Part shown: positions 35,946 through 44,483 of the stretch, piece after piece | How positions within the stretch are numbered: the stretch's first letter is position 1 | Layout: each line of letters begins with the position of its first letter | Assembly: GCF_000024365.1 (NCBI RefSeq) | Contig: NC_013235.1 | Location: 186,001 to 250,000 of the forward strand | Source: Nakamurella multipartita DSM 44233 | GTDB lineage: Bacteria > Actinomycetota > Actinomycetes > Mycobacteriales > Nakamurellaceae | Length of the DNA: 64,000 bases | Reading direction: 5' to 3' | The notes under the pieces: model-generated | What the model was told of the DNA's origin: nothing | Database searches by the model: none | Seen by the model: only the letters and a program-made list of their open reading frames with translations | Position numbers and translations under genes: made by a program

Positions 35946-36895
35946 ACCAGAAGGGGACGCCGGGGGGCGGCGGCGCGGCGAATCGCTGGCGCAGCATCGG
36001 CCTGCCGGACCAGATCGGCCGGCGGGCCATCGTCACCGGGGCCAACACGGGGCTGGGCTTCGCCGCCGCGAAGGCGCTCGCCGGGGCCGGCGCGGACGTC
36101 GTGCTGGCGGTGCGCGACCTGGACCGCGGGGTGGCGGCCGCCCAGCGGATCCGGGATGCGCTGGACGAGGCCAAGGTCCGCGTCGTGCACCTGGACCTGG
36201 CCAGACTGGCCTCGGTCGCCGATTTCGCGGCCACCCAGTGCGCGCAGGGTCCGGTCGACATCCTGATCAACAACGCCGGGCTGATGCTGGTGCCGCGCCG
36301 CGAATTCACCGCGGACGGGTTCGAGGCCCAGATGGGCGTCAATCACCTGGGCCACTACGCGCTGGTCGCCGGGCTGCTGCCGGCGCTGGAGCAGGCCCCG
36401 GCGGCGCGGATCGTCGGAGTCACCTCGCTGGCCGCGCGCCGCGCCCGGCGGCTGGACCAGCGGCTCGGTCTGGATGGCGACTACCGCCCGATGGGGGCCT
36501 ACAGCCAGTCGAAGCTGGCCGTCGGGCTGTTCGCCGTGGAACTGGACCGGCGACTTCAGGCGGCCGGTTCCCGGGCACGCTCGCTGCTGGCCCACCCCGG
36601 CTGGTCGGCCACCGCGGTGGCCCAGCCCGAGGACGGAGCCGGCCGGAAGGTCGTGTTCTCCCGGCGGGCCACGGCGCTGTTGGGCAGCTCGCCGGCCTCC
36701 GGTGCCCGGTCCGAAGTGGCCGCGGCGACCTTCCCGGATCTGCCGGGCGGTTCGCTGGTCGGGCCCCACTTCCTGGTCCGCGGCGCGCCCAGGGCGCGTC
36801 CGGCACCCAAAGCGATGACCGATCCGGCTCAGGCCGGCTGGCTGTGGTCGCGGTCGGCCGAGCTGACCGGGGTGGAACCGCTCCCCGGCTCCTGA
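35942..36895 (+). CDS. Short-chain dehydrogenase (retinol dehydrogenase-like)
   Basis: A 317-residue classical SDR. The cofactor motif TGANTGLG is near residues 33-40, NNAG near 107, the catalytic Ser in GVTSLAA, and YSQSK provides the Tyr and Lys. The sequence resembles the retinol dehydrogenase/WWOX-like branch that uses NADP(H). The substrate is unknown. Its GTG start overlaps the stop of the transporter gene, making a run of three coupled genes (GNAT, transporter, SDR). A palindrome, CCGCCCGGGCGG, lies immediately after its stop codon, where it meets the convergent CopC-like gene. Confidence 0.86.
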   Translation: MNQKGTPGGGGAANRWRSIGLPDQIGRRAIVTGANTGLGFAAAKALAGAGADVVLAVRDLDRGVAAAQRIRDALDEAKVRVVHLDLARLASVADFAATQCAQGPVDILINNAGLMLVPRREFTADGFEAQMGVNHLGHYALVAGLLPALEQAPAARIVGVTSLAARRARRLDQRLGLDGDYRPMGAYSQSKLAVGLFAVELDRRLQAAGSRARSLLAHPGWSATAVAQPEDGAGRKVVFSRRATALLGSSPASGARSEVAAATFPDLPGGSLVGPHFLVRGAPRARPAPKAMTDPAQAGWLWSRSAELTGVEPLPGS

Positions 36896-36914
36896 CCGCC
36901 CGGGCGGCCGACGC

Positions 36915-37649
36915 TCAGTTGCGCTCGCCGGAGCGGGCGCGGGCCGAGGCCTCCATCCGACGCCGCACCACCAGCGTGGCCAGGAAGGCCAGCGCGACGA
37001 ACAGCACGACCAGCAGCCACTGCCACGCCGACCATCCGGTGGACGAGTTCCCGGCCGGCGCGACCGAGTCGGTGGAGGTCGTGCCCGCTGTGCTGGACAC
37101 CGCACTGGCCGCTGTGCTGGACACCGTGCTGGTCGCGGCACTGCTCGGCGTGGTGGCGCCGGCCGCTGTGCTCGATCCCGCGGCCGGGGACGTGCCGGTG
37201 GACGTGGCCGGGGCGGGCGCCGGGGCGATGGCCTGGGCGGCCAGGGTGAAGCTCAAGGTGCCCTCGACCGGGTGGCCGTCGTCGGACACCACGCGGTAGG
37301 CGACGGTGTACGTGCCGGCGACCGGCAGGGCGTTGACCGCATTGCTCAGCCGCGTGCCGTCGACGGTGGGCGAACCGGACTGGTAGGTGACGCCGTCCGG
37401 ACCGGTCACGGTGAGCACCGGTTCGAAGTCGGCCAGCGGGTCGTCGAAGGTGAGGGTGACCGTGGTCGGGGCCGCGGTCAGCACCGCACCGTCGGCCGGG
37501 TCGCTGCCAATCAGCGTGGTGTGGGCCAGCGCAGGGCCGGCCAGGCCCACCGTGACCAGCGTGGACACCACCAGGAGCAGGAGCACCCGCCGGAACAGGC
37601 GGGCGGGGCCTGACCCGATCACGCCGGCGCCGGCAACAGGGAACGACAT
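36915..37649 (-). CDS. CopC-domain copper-binding membrane-anchored protein
   Basis: A 244-residue exported protein. A signal peptide ends at PALA, and the mature N-terminus starts with His (HTTLIGSDPADGA), the ligand that binds copper in CopC. The CopC beta-domain continues to VVSDDGHPVEGTLSF, which holds a second His ligand. A Ser/Thr/Ala-rich linker with SSTA-type repeats then leads to one C-terminal membrane helix and a basic tail. It would present a copper-binding domain outside the membrane. No CopD/YcnJ partner is adjacent, so whether it works in uptake or buffering is unclear. Confidence 0.85.
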   Translation of the reverse strand: MSFPVAGAGVIGSGPARLFRRVLLLLVVSTLVTVGLAGPALAHTTLIGSDPADGAVLTAAPTTVTLTFDDPLADFEPVLTVTGPDGVTYQSGSPTVDGTRLSNAVNALPVAGTYTVAYRVVSDDGHPVEGTLSFTLAAQAIAPAPAPATSTGTSPAAGSSTAAGATTPSSAATSTVSSTAASAVSSTAGTTSTDSVAPAGNSSTGWSAWQWLLVVLFVALAFLATLVVRRRMEASARARSGERN

Positions 37650-37692
37650 CGGATCCTCAAGGTTCGGGCCGGGCGACGGGCCGGCGCGGAAG

Positions 37693-38244
37693 TCAGGCGG
37701 CCCGCGGTCCGACCAGGTGGGCCATCAGCTGGGCGTCGACATCGTCCAGATCGGCCGCCACGGCGCGCAGGGCCGAGCGCCGGGTCGTCGACGGCATGGA
37801 CGCGGTCGCCGTGGTCGCCGCGGACAGCTCACCCAGCCGGGCGGTCGTCCGGTCCACGAACCGGGCCACTGCCGGGTCCGTGCCCCGCCGCGACCGCAGG
37901 TCGTTCAGGGCGGTGCGCAGACCGACGATCCGGGCCTGCACGGTGCCCGCGGGGCCCCGGTAGATGGCCACGTCCTCGACCGGCACCCCGAGCTGACGGG
38001 CCCGCCGTTCGTCCAGCACGCCGCGCACCCCGGTCGAGGCTCGCAAGGTGCCGGCCGCCACCGCGGGTCCGACGATCTTGGCGGCGAGCAGCATCCGGCG
38101 CAGCGCCTTGGGGTCGCTCAGGACCCCGACCAGGCCGGCCGAGCCGGCCGCCCGCCGACCCCGGCTGCTGGTGCCCGACTTCGCCGCGGACGTGCCGGTG
38201 GACCCACTCGCGGCCTTCTTGCCGGACTTGCGACGCAGCGCCAC
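37693..38244 (-). CDS. Conserved actinobacterial protein (DUF6474-like)
   Basis: A 183-residue protein with a very basic, low-complexity N-terminus (K/R/S/G-rich, residues 1-33) followed by a helical domain containing the VLSDPKALRRMLLAAKIVGPAVAAG and RARQLGVPVEDVAIYRGP segments. I recognise it as a conserved actinobacterial family of unknown function. The basic tail could bind nucleic acid or the membrane surface. A clear GAGGAGGGAG ribosome site precedes the GTG at 38244. It lies 43 bases before the CopC-like gene on the same strand. Confidence 0.72.
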   Translation of the reverse strand: MALRRKSGKKAASGSTGTSAAKSGTSSRGRRAAGSAGLVGVLSDPKALRRMLLAAKIVGPAVAAGTLRASTGVRGVLDERRARQLGVPVEDVAIYRGPAGTVQARIVGLRTALNDLRSRRGTDPAVARFVDRTTARLGELSAATTATASMPSTTRRSALRAVAADLDDVDAQLMAHLVGPRAA

Positions 38245-38322
38245 GCCTGCTCCCTCCTCGCGCCGGCGACGCCGGCGTTTTCCTCAGCCTAGCGTCGGCC
38301 CGCCCGGGCGTCCCGCCGCCGG

Positions 38323-39084
38323 TCAGCGCGGCGGCATGCGCAGCGCCCCGTCCAGCCGGATCACCTCGCCGTTGAGGTAGTCCAACCCGGCGATGGCCAG
38401 GACGAGCTGGGCGTACTCGTCAGGTCGACCCAGCCGCGACGGGTGCGGCACGCCGGCCGACAGGGTCGCCCGGAACTCCGGGGTGATCCCGGCCAGCATC
38501 GGGGTGTCGATGATGCCGGGAGCGATGGTGACCACTCGGATGCCGTACTGGGCGAGGTCGCGGGCGGCCGGCAGGGTCAATCCGACGACGCCGCCCTTGG
38601 ACGAGGCGTAGGCGGCCTGGCCGATCTGACCGTCGAACGCGGCGACCGACGCGGTGTTCACGATCAGTCCTCGCTGCCCGTCCGCGTCGAGCGGGTCGGT
38701 GTCGGCCATCGCCGCGGCGGCCAGCCGGAGCACGTTGAAGGTGCCGACCAGGTTGACCTGGATCACCCGGGCGAACATGTCCAGCTCGTGCACCCCGGAC
38801 CGGGACAGGATCCGGCCGGCGGTGCCCAGGCCCGCACAGTTCACCGCGACCCGCAGCGGGCCGTCGCGGCCGGCCCGCTCGACGGCGGTCTGCACCTGCT
38901 CGGGTGCGGTGACGTCGCCGGGGAGCGCGATGACCCCGGCCGGCGGGGCCGGTGCCCGGTCCCAGGCAACGGCCAGATCCAGGCCGACCACCGCGGCCCC
39001 GGCGCCGGCCAGCGCCGCCGCGGTGGCCGCGCCGAGCCCGGAGGCGGCCCCGGTGACCAGGGCGGACGAACCGGTCAGCTCCAT
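38323..39084 (-). CDS. Short-chain dehydrogenase (3-hydroxyacyl-CoA dehydrogenase type)
   Basis: A 253-residue classical SDR. It has TGAASGLGAATA at residues 11-22, an acid at the end of strand 2 favouring NAD, NCAG in place of NNAG, and catalytic YASSKGG. The early GVHELDMFARVIQVNLVGTFNVLRL block and the final LDGALRMPPR match the 3-hydroxy-2-methylbutyryl-CoA dehydrogenase/HSD17B10 branch, so a role in branched-chain acyl-CoA or fatty-acid breakdown is likely. ATG 39082-39084 has AAGGGA upstream. It is divergent from the small membrane protein at 39145. Confidence 0.88.
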   Translation of the reverse strand: MELTGSSALVTGAASGLGAATAAALAGAGAAVVGLDLAVAWDRAPAPPAGVIALPGDVTAPEQVQTAVERAGRDGPLRVAVNCAGLGTAGRILSRSGVHELDMFARVIQVNLVGTFNVLRLAAAAMADTDPLDADGQRGLIVNTASVAAFDGQIGQAAYASSKGGVVGLTLPAARDLAQYGIRVVTIAPGIIDTPMLAGITPEFRATLSAGVPHPSRLGRPDEYAQLVLAIAGLDYLNGEVIRLDGALRMPPR

Positions 39085-39131
39085 CGGCGTTCCCTTCGGG
39101 AAAGTTTCAGTGGGCCTTGAGCACCCGTTCC

Positions 39132-39137
39132 TAGGTT
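39132..39137 (+). promoter_or_regulatory. -10 box of the small membrane protein gene (leaderless)
   Basis: TAGGTT, seven bases before the GTG at 39145. Confidence 0.45.
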
Positions 39138-39144
39138 GATCGCT

Positions 39145-39654
39145 GTGAACACGGACAGCAACCCGGACCAGACCGAGCACCGTCATGCGCGCCGGCTGGC
39201 GGTCCTGGAGGCCAGAGTCGACGAGCTGGACGCGGCCGCCCGCCGGGCCCGATCACTCGGGCCGATCCTCCTGCTGGTGCTGGCCAACGTGACGCCCCTG
39301 ATCGTCGCGACGCCGCGCAACGACCCCGGCGAGGGATTCACGCTGTTCCAGGTGCTGCGCGGAGCACTCGACGGCGGCGGCCCGGCGAGCCTGTGGTTCG
39401 TGCTATTGACGATCGCCGGCCTGGCCTCGGCCGTCGCCGCCGCCCGGCTGGGCGGCGCAGCGCCGAGCCGGGGGACCCGGTGGTTCGCCCAGGGGGTGGC
39501 CGCCGTCCTGCTCGTCGGCCTGCTCGTGGTGACGATCCTGGCCGCGTCCGCGGGATCGCGGTCGGCGTCGTTCACCGCCGTGAGCCCGGCCGCCGTGCTC
39601 GCCGCCGCGGCCGCCGTCTGGCTGATCATCGGCGCGCGCAGCACCCGACCCTGA
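39145..39654 (+). CDS. Small membrane protein of unknown function
   Basis: A 169-residue protein that I cannot assign to a family. An N-terminal hydrophilic helix with heptad-like leucines (ARRLAVLEARVDELDAAARR, residues ~15-34) may form a short coiled coil. It is followed by four hydrophobic segments. The start is placed at GTG 39145 because the TAGGTT box overlaps the alternative TTG at 39136. It is a single-gene unit between an SDR and the proline catabolism pair. Confidence 0.65.
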   Translation: MNTDSNPDQTEHRHARRLAVLEARVDELDAAARRARSLGPILLLVLANVTPLIVATPRNDPGEGFTLFQVLRGALDGGGPASLWFVLLTIAGLASAVAAARLGGAAPSRGTRWFAQGVAAVLLVGLLVVTILAASAGSRSASFTAVSPAAVLAAAAAVWLIIGARSTRP

Positions 39655-39774
39655 GCCTGCCCCGGCCGTGACGCGCGCGGTCGCCGTCCGTGCTTCGATG
39701 GTGACCAGGCCGGGGTTCCGGATCCGGTCAGCCGGGTCGCGCGGATGGCACCGGCCGGGCGGCGGAGGGTGAAC

Positions 39775-40728
39775 ATGTTCCTGTTGCGCAAGCCGATCCT
39801 GGCCCTGTCCGGCAACACCGCGGTGCGGGACGCCCTGACCAGCACCTCGCTGACGGCTTCGGTGGTGGACCGGTTCATCGCCGGGGAGACCACCGCGGAC
39901 GCGGTGGCCGCGGTCAGCCGGCTCCGTCCCGACGGGCTGCAGGTCAGCCTCGATCATCTGGGCGAGGACACCACCGACCGGGCGACGGCGGATGCCACCG
40001 TCGAGGCGTACCTGCAGCTCATCGAGGCGCTGGCCGCGGCCGGTCAGGTGGCCGGAGCCGAGTTGTCGGTCAAGCTCTCGGCCGTCGGGCAGGCCCTGAT
40101 CGCCTCCCCGGACCTGCCGGCCGGTGGGAACGCCTACGCCCTGGCCGGGGCCAGGCGGATCACCGACGCCGCCTACGCCGCCGGTGCCCGGGTGAACCTG
40201 GACATGGAGGACCACACCACGGTCGACCAGACCCTGGAGGTGCTCTTCGAACTTCGCCGGGCCCACCCCGACGTGGGTGTCGCCATCCAGGCGATGCTCC
40301 TGCGCACCCCGAAGGATCTGGCCGAGCTGACCGGGCCCGGATCGCGGGTCCGCCTGGTCAAGGGGGCCTACCACGAGCCGGCCGAGGTCGCCTACACCGA
40401 TCCGGCGCAGATCGACCTGGCCTACGTGCGGGCGATGAAGCTGCTCATGCACGGCAAGGGTTACCCGATGATCGCCTCCCACGACCCCCGGCTGGTGGCG
40501 ATCGCCGACCGGTTGGCCGCCGACGCCGGCCGGAGTCCGGACCGTTGGGAGCACCAGATGCTCTATGGGATCCGGCCGGACGAGCAACGCCGGCTGGTCG
40601 CCGCCGGCAAGCAGGTGCGGGTGTACGTGCCCTACGGCTCGGACTGGTACGGCTACTTCACCCGGCGGCTGGCCGAGCGCCCGGCCAACCTGCTGTTCTT
40701 CCTGCGCTCGTTGACCTCCAAGGGTTGA
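39775..40728 (+). CDS. Proline dehydrogenase
   Basis: A 317-residue FAD-dependent TIM-barrel enzyme of the monofunctional proline dehydrogenase type that oxidises proline to pyrroline-5-carboxylate. Typical segments are ELSVKLSAVGQAL, VNLDMEDHTTVDQTLEV, RLVKGAYHEPAEVAY, the IASHDPRL strand, and the C-terminal YVPYGSDWYGYFTRRLAERP, which closes over the substrate. ATG 39775 follows GGAGGG. The next gene encodes the second enzyme of the same pathway, 58 bases downstream. Confidence 0.95.
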   Translation: MFLLRKPILALSGNTAVRDALTSTSLTASVVDRFIAGETTADAVAAVSRLRPDGLQVSLDHLGEDTTDRATADATVEAYLQLIEALAAAGQVAGAELSVKLSAVGQALIASPDLPAGGNAYALAGARRITDAAYAAGARVNLDMEDHTTVDQTLEVLFELRRAHPDVGVAIQAMLLRTPKDLAELTGPGSRVRLVKGAYHEPAEVAYTDPAQIDLAYVRAMKLLMHGKGYPMIASHDPRLVAIADRLAADAGRSPDRWEHQMLYGIRPDEQRRLVAAGKQVRVYVPYGSDWYGYFTRRLAERPANLLFFLRSLTSKG

Positions 40729-40786
40729 CCCGGACCCCTGGCCTCGGATCGGCCGCTCTGCTCTCCCGCCCGTCGAAAGGACCGTC

Positions 40787-42415
40787 ATGGACGCCGTGAC
40801 CCACCCGCCGCTCCCGGTGAACGAACCGGTCCTGAACTACGCGCCGGGGTCGCCGGAACGGGCCACCCTGCTGGAGGCGTTGGCCGGCTTCACCGGGCCG
40901 ATGGAGCTGGGTGCAGTCATCGACGGGGCCGTCCGGGAACCGGGCGGGGCCCCCTTCACGGTGGTGGCGCCGTTCGACCACGGCCGGGTGCTGGGCACCT
41001 CGGCGCATGCGGTGCAGGACGACGCCCGGGCCGCGGTCGCCGCGGCGCTGGCCGCCGCGGCCGACTGGCGGGCGATGGACTTCGACTCGCGCGCGGCGAT
41101 CCTGCTGCGGGCGGCGGACCTGCTGGTCGGACCGTGGCGCGCCCGGATCAACGCGGCCACCATGCTCGGGCAGGCCAAGACCGCCTACCAGGCGGAGATC
41201 GACTCGGCCTGCGAGCTGGCCGACTTCTGGCGGTTCAACGTGCACTTCGCCCGGCAGATCCTGGCCGAGCAGCCGATCGCCAACGCGGCCGGGATCTGGA
41301 ACCGCACCGACCATCGGCCGTTGGAGGGCTTCGTCTACGCGGTGACGCCCTTCAACTTCACCGCGATCGCCGGCAACCTGCCGACCGCTCCCGCGCTGAT
41401 GGGCAACGTGGTGGTGTGGAAGCCGTCGACCACCCAGCAGCTGGCCGCCTCGCTCACCATGCAACTGCTGATCGAGGCCGGCCTGCCGCCGGGCGTGATC
41501 AACATGCTGCCGGGTACCGGGCCGGAGATCTCGGAGGTGGTGCTGGCCCATCCCGAGCTGGCCGGTATCCATTTCACCGGGTCGACCCGGGTGTTCCAGC
41601 AGCTCTGGTCGGCGGTCGGGGCGAACATCGGCGGGTACCGCTCCTACCCCCGGCTGGTCGGGGAGACCGGGGGCAAGGACTTCGTGGTCGCCCACCCGTC
41701 CGCCGACGTGGACGTGCTGCGCACCGCACTGGTCCGGGGCGCCTTCGAGTACTCCGGCCAGAAGTGCTCGGCCGCGTCCCGCGCGTACCTGCCCGCCTCG
41801 CTGTGGCCGGCGCTCAAAGACGGCCTGATCGAGCAGACCGAGGCGCTGACCGTGGGCTCGGTGGAGGACCTGACCAACTTCACCAGCGCCGTCATCGACG
41901 ACCGGTCCTTCGGCCGGCTCAAGGCGGCCATCGACCGGGCGCACGCGACCGACTCGGTCACCGTGCTGGCCGGCGGCCGCTACGACGACGCCCAGGGGTA
42001 CTTCGTCCGCCCGACCCTGCTGCTGGGCACCGACCCGCGGGACGAGGCCTTCTGCACCGAGTACTTCGGCCCGATCCTGTCGCTGTACGTCTACCCGGAC
42101 GCCGAGTTCGACGCCGTGCTGCGCGAGGTGGACCAGGCCTCGCCGTACGCCCTGACCGGCTCGATCATCGCCCGGGACCGCGCCGCCGTGGCCCGGGCCA
42201 GCGCGGCCCTGCGGTACACCGCCGGCAACTTCTACATCAACGACAAGCCCACCGGGGCGGTCGTCGGGCAGCAACCGTTCGGCGGCGCCCGCGCGTCGGG
42301 GACCAACGACAAGGCCGGGTCGGCCGCGAACCTGCTGCGCTGGACCTCGCCCCGCTCGATCAAGGAGACGTTCGTCGCGCCCACCGCGGTGGGCTACCCG
42401 CACCAGGCACAGTGA
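40787..42415 (+). CDS. pruA: 1-pyrroline-5-carboxylate dehydrogenase
   Basis: A 542-residue aldehyde dehydrogenase that turns glutamate semialdehyde into glutamate with NAD. The catalytic Cys327 is in SGQKCSAASR, the general base lies in LVGETGGKDF, and the N-terminal region (LGQAKTAYQAEIDSACELADFWRFN) is specific for P5C dehydrogenases. Together with the preceding proline dehydrogenase it lets the cell use proline as carbon, nitrogen and energy source. It converges with the GAF-GGDEF-EAL gene, with 68 bases between the two ends. Confidence 0.96.
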   Translation: MDAVTHPPLPVNEPVLNYAPGSPERATLLEALAGFTGPMELGAVIDGAVREPGGAPFTVVAPFDHGRVLGTSAHAVQDDARAAVAAALAAAADWRAMDFDSRAAILLRAADLLVGPWRARINAATMLGQAKTAYQAEIDSACELADFWRFNVHFARQILAEQPIANAAGIWNRTDHRPLEGFVYAVTPFNFTAIAGNLPTAPALMGNVVVWKPSTTQQLAASLTMQLLIEAGLPPGVINMLPGTGPEISEVVLAHPELAGIHFTGSTRVFQQLWSAVGANIGGYRSYPRLVGETGGKDFVVAHPSADVDVLRTALVRGAFEYSGQKCSAASRAYLPASLWPALKDGLIEQTEALTVGSVEDLTNFTSAVIDDRSFGRLKAAIDRAHATDSVTVLAGGRYDDAQGYFVRPTLLLGTDPRDEAFCTEYFGPILSLYVYPDAEFDAVLREVDQASPYALTGSIIARDRAAVARASAALRYTAGNFYINDKPTGAVVGQQPFGGARASGTNDKAGSAANLLRWTSPRSIKETFVAPTAVGYPHQAQ

Positions 42416-42483
42416 CCTGCCGTCCCCCGCTGTGACCCCGAAGCCGACCCTGCCATGACCCCGCAATGATCCGGCAGTGACCC

Positions 42484-44463
42484 TCAGCCGCCGCCTGGCG
42501 GGTGGAAGCGGCGGGCGGCGGTGGTCGGCGCCGCCGGGCCGTCGAACCCGGCCGCCGGCCGCAGCACCCGCAGGGCCGCGGTCTCCACGGTGTCTCCACT
42601 GTCCAGATCGACCATCGGCGGGCACACGCCGGTCTGGATCATCTGCTCGATCTCCGCGGGCGGGCGCGGACCGGCGAACAGGAAGCCCTGGGCCCGCGTA
42701 CAGCCCAGGTCGACCAGGGTGGATGCGGCGATCTCGGTCTCCACACCTTCGGCGACCAGGTCCAGGCCCAGGGAGCGGGCCAGACCGATGATCGACTGCA
42801 CGATCGCCAGGTCGTCGAAGTCGGTGCCCAGATCCCGGACGAAGCCGCGATCGATCTTCAGGACGTCCGCCGGCAGCGACTTGAGCTGGGCGAAGGAGCT
42901 GTAACCGGTGCCGAAGTCGTCGATGGCGATCTTCACGCCGATCCGCTGCAGGCCGCGCAGGGTGGCCAGCGCCTGGTCGGTGTCCCGGACCAGCGCCTGC
43001 TCGGTGATCTCCAGGGTCAGCCACTGACCGTCGAGTTCGTGGTCGGCCAGGGTCTTGGCGACCGTGGCGACGAAATCCAAGGTGATCAGCTGAGCGGGCG
43101 AGACGTTCACGCTCATGCCCAGCCGCCGCTCGGGATAGTGCAACTGCCACTCGCGCAGCTGCCGGCAGGCCTGCCCGAGCACCCACCGGCCCAGCTCACC
43201 GGCCAGGTTGGTGGCCTCCACGACGTCGATGAACGCGCCCGGCTGCAGCAGTCCCAGCGTGGGGTTGGGCCAGCGGACCAACGCCTCCACGCCCAGGATC
43301 CGGCCGTCCCGCAGGTCGACCTCGGGCTGGTAGTGCAGGACCAGCGCGCCGTGCCGGATCGCGGTGCCGATGTGCAGCTCGATGTCGGTGCGGATCTCGT
43401 TGGCCCGGCGCATCTGGGCCGAGAAGACGCCGATCTCGTTGCCGCCGCGGCTCTTGGCCTCCAGCATCGCCTGGTCGGCCTGGTTCATCAGCTCGGAGGC
43501 CGACGTCTGGCCAGGCTGGCCGAGGGCGACGCCGATGCTCACGGCCCGGCTGACCTCCTCGCCGCCGACCAGGATGGGCTGGTTGGCCACCTGACGCAGC
43601 TTCTCGGCCAGGGCCCGGGCGGTCGCCTCGTCGGTGGGCCCGCCCATGATCACCACGAACTCGTCGCCGCCGAGCCGCGCCACCATGTGCCGGGCGCTGA
43701 TCCGCTCGCGCAGCCGGCCGGCCAGGATCTGCAGGTATTGATCGCCGGCCGCGTGTCCGAAGAAGCTGTTCAGCGCCTTGAGCCGATCGACATCCATGAA
43801 GATCAGCCCGACCGGATCGCCGGTGCCGGGCTCTAGCCGCTGGGTGATCTCCTCGACCAGGAACCGGCGGTTGGCCAGGTCGGTCAGCTCGTCGTGGAAG
43901 GCCTGGTGACGCAGGCGTTCCTCGGCGTCCACCCGGGCCTGCAGCTGGGCCAGCAGTCCGGCGACGGCCCGCAGCGCATTGATCTCGGCGTCGGTCCATT
44001 CCCGGTCGCCGTACTTGACGAAGCCCAGGACGCCCATGGTGTCGTGAGTGCCCAGCATGGGCACGACGGCCAGGGAGACGCCGATCTGCACGCCGGACGC
44101 GCGGCGGACCAGCTCCTGGTAGTCGGAATCGTCGACCTCGGCGCCGAACAGTTCGCCGGGTCGGGTGATCGTCACGTGCGAGAGGGTTTCCGAGGCCGCG
44201 AACGTGGGATCGGCCCCCTCGAAGTAGACCAGGGCGAGCGGATCGGGGTCGGGGACGTCGATGCGGGGCGGCCACTCGGCGACCAGCAGGCTGGCGTGGA
44301 TCTGGTGGTCGTTGCGACGCAGGAAGCTGGTGTCGACGCCGAAGTAGTCGACCAGTTCCCGCAGCAGATTCTGGGTCGCGCCGCGCAAGGACACCGCAGT
44401 GACACCCATGAGGTCGGTGGCCGCCTGCGTGACCAATTCCTCGAGGCTCTGCTTGGATGGCAT
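42484..44463 (-). CDS. GAF-GGDEF-EAL cyclic di-GMP enzyme (Rv1354c-like)
   Basis: A 659-residue soluble protein. An N-terminal GAF-like sensor (residues ~20-180) is followed by a GGDEF domain (DELTDLANR, LIFMDVDRLKALN, RLGGDEF) and an EAL domain (GVEALVRW, then the metal residues in TEQALV, IDDFGTGYSS and KIDRGF, and AEGVET). Both catalytic sites look intact, so it may both make and degrade cyclic di-GMP; the I-site is SARH rather than RxxD. The domain order and the gene next to it match M. tuberculosis Rv1354c next to Rv1355c. It begins 20 bases after the E1/nitroreductase gene and is probably the last gene of a three-gene operon. Confidence 0.9.
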   Translation of the reverse strand: MPSKQSLEELVTQAATDLMGVTAVSLRGATQNLLRELVDYFGVDTSFLRRNDHQIHASLLVAEWPPRIDVPDPDPLALVYFEGADPTFAASETLSHVTITRPGELFGAEVDDSDYQELVRRASGVQIGVSLAVVPMLGTHDTMGVLGFVKYGDREWTDAEINALRAVAGLLAQLQARVDAEERLRHQAFHDELTDLANRRFLVEEITQRLEPGTGDPVGLIFMDVDRLKALNSFFGHAAGDQYLQILAGRLRERISARHMVARLGGDEFVVIMGGPTDEATARALAEKLRQVANQPILVGGEEVSRAVSIGVALGQPGQTSASELMNQADQAMLEAKSRGGNEIGVFSAQMRRANEIRTDIELHIGTAIRHGALVLHYQPEVDLRDGRILGVEALVRWPNPTLGLLQPGAFIDVVEATNLAGELGRWVLGQACRQLREWQLHYPERRLGMSVNVSPAQLITLDFVATVAKTLADHELDGQWLTLEITEQALVRDTDQALATLRGLQRIGVKIAIDDFGTGYSSFAQLKSLPADVLKIDRGFVRDLGTDFDDLAIVQSIIGLARSLGLDLVAEGVETEIAASTLVDLGCTRAQGFLFAGPRPPAEIEQMIQTGVCPPMVDLDSGDTVETAALRVLRPAAGFDGPAAPTTAARRFHPPGGG

Positions 44464-44483
44464 CCTGGCGGTCCGTTCTGGCG

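Noticed and set aside
36896-36907. Palindrome CCGCCCGGGCGG between convergent SDR and CopC-like genes as a terminator
   Set aside because: It has no loop and no T run, and such G/C palindromes are frequent in this composition.
42416-42483. Repeated CTG..TGACCC motifs between pruA and the GAF-GGDEF-EAL gene, as a terminator
   Set aside because: The units are imperfect and form no convincing stem.
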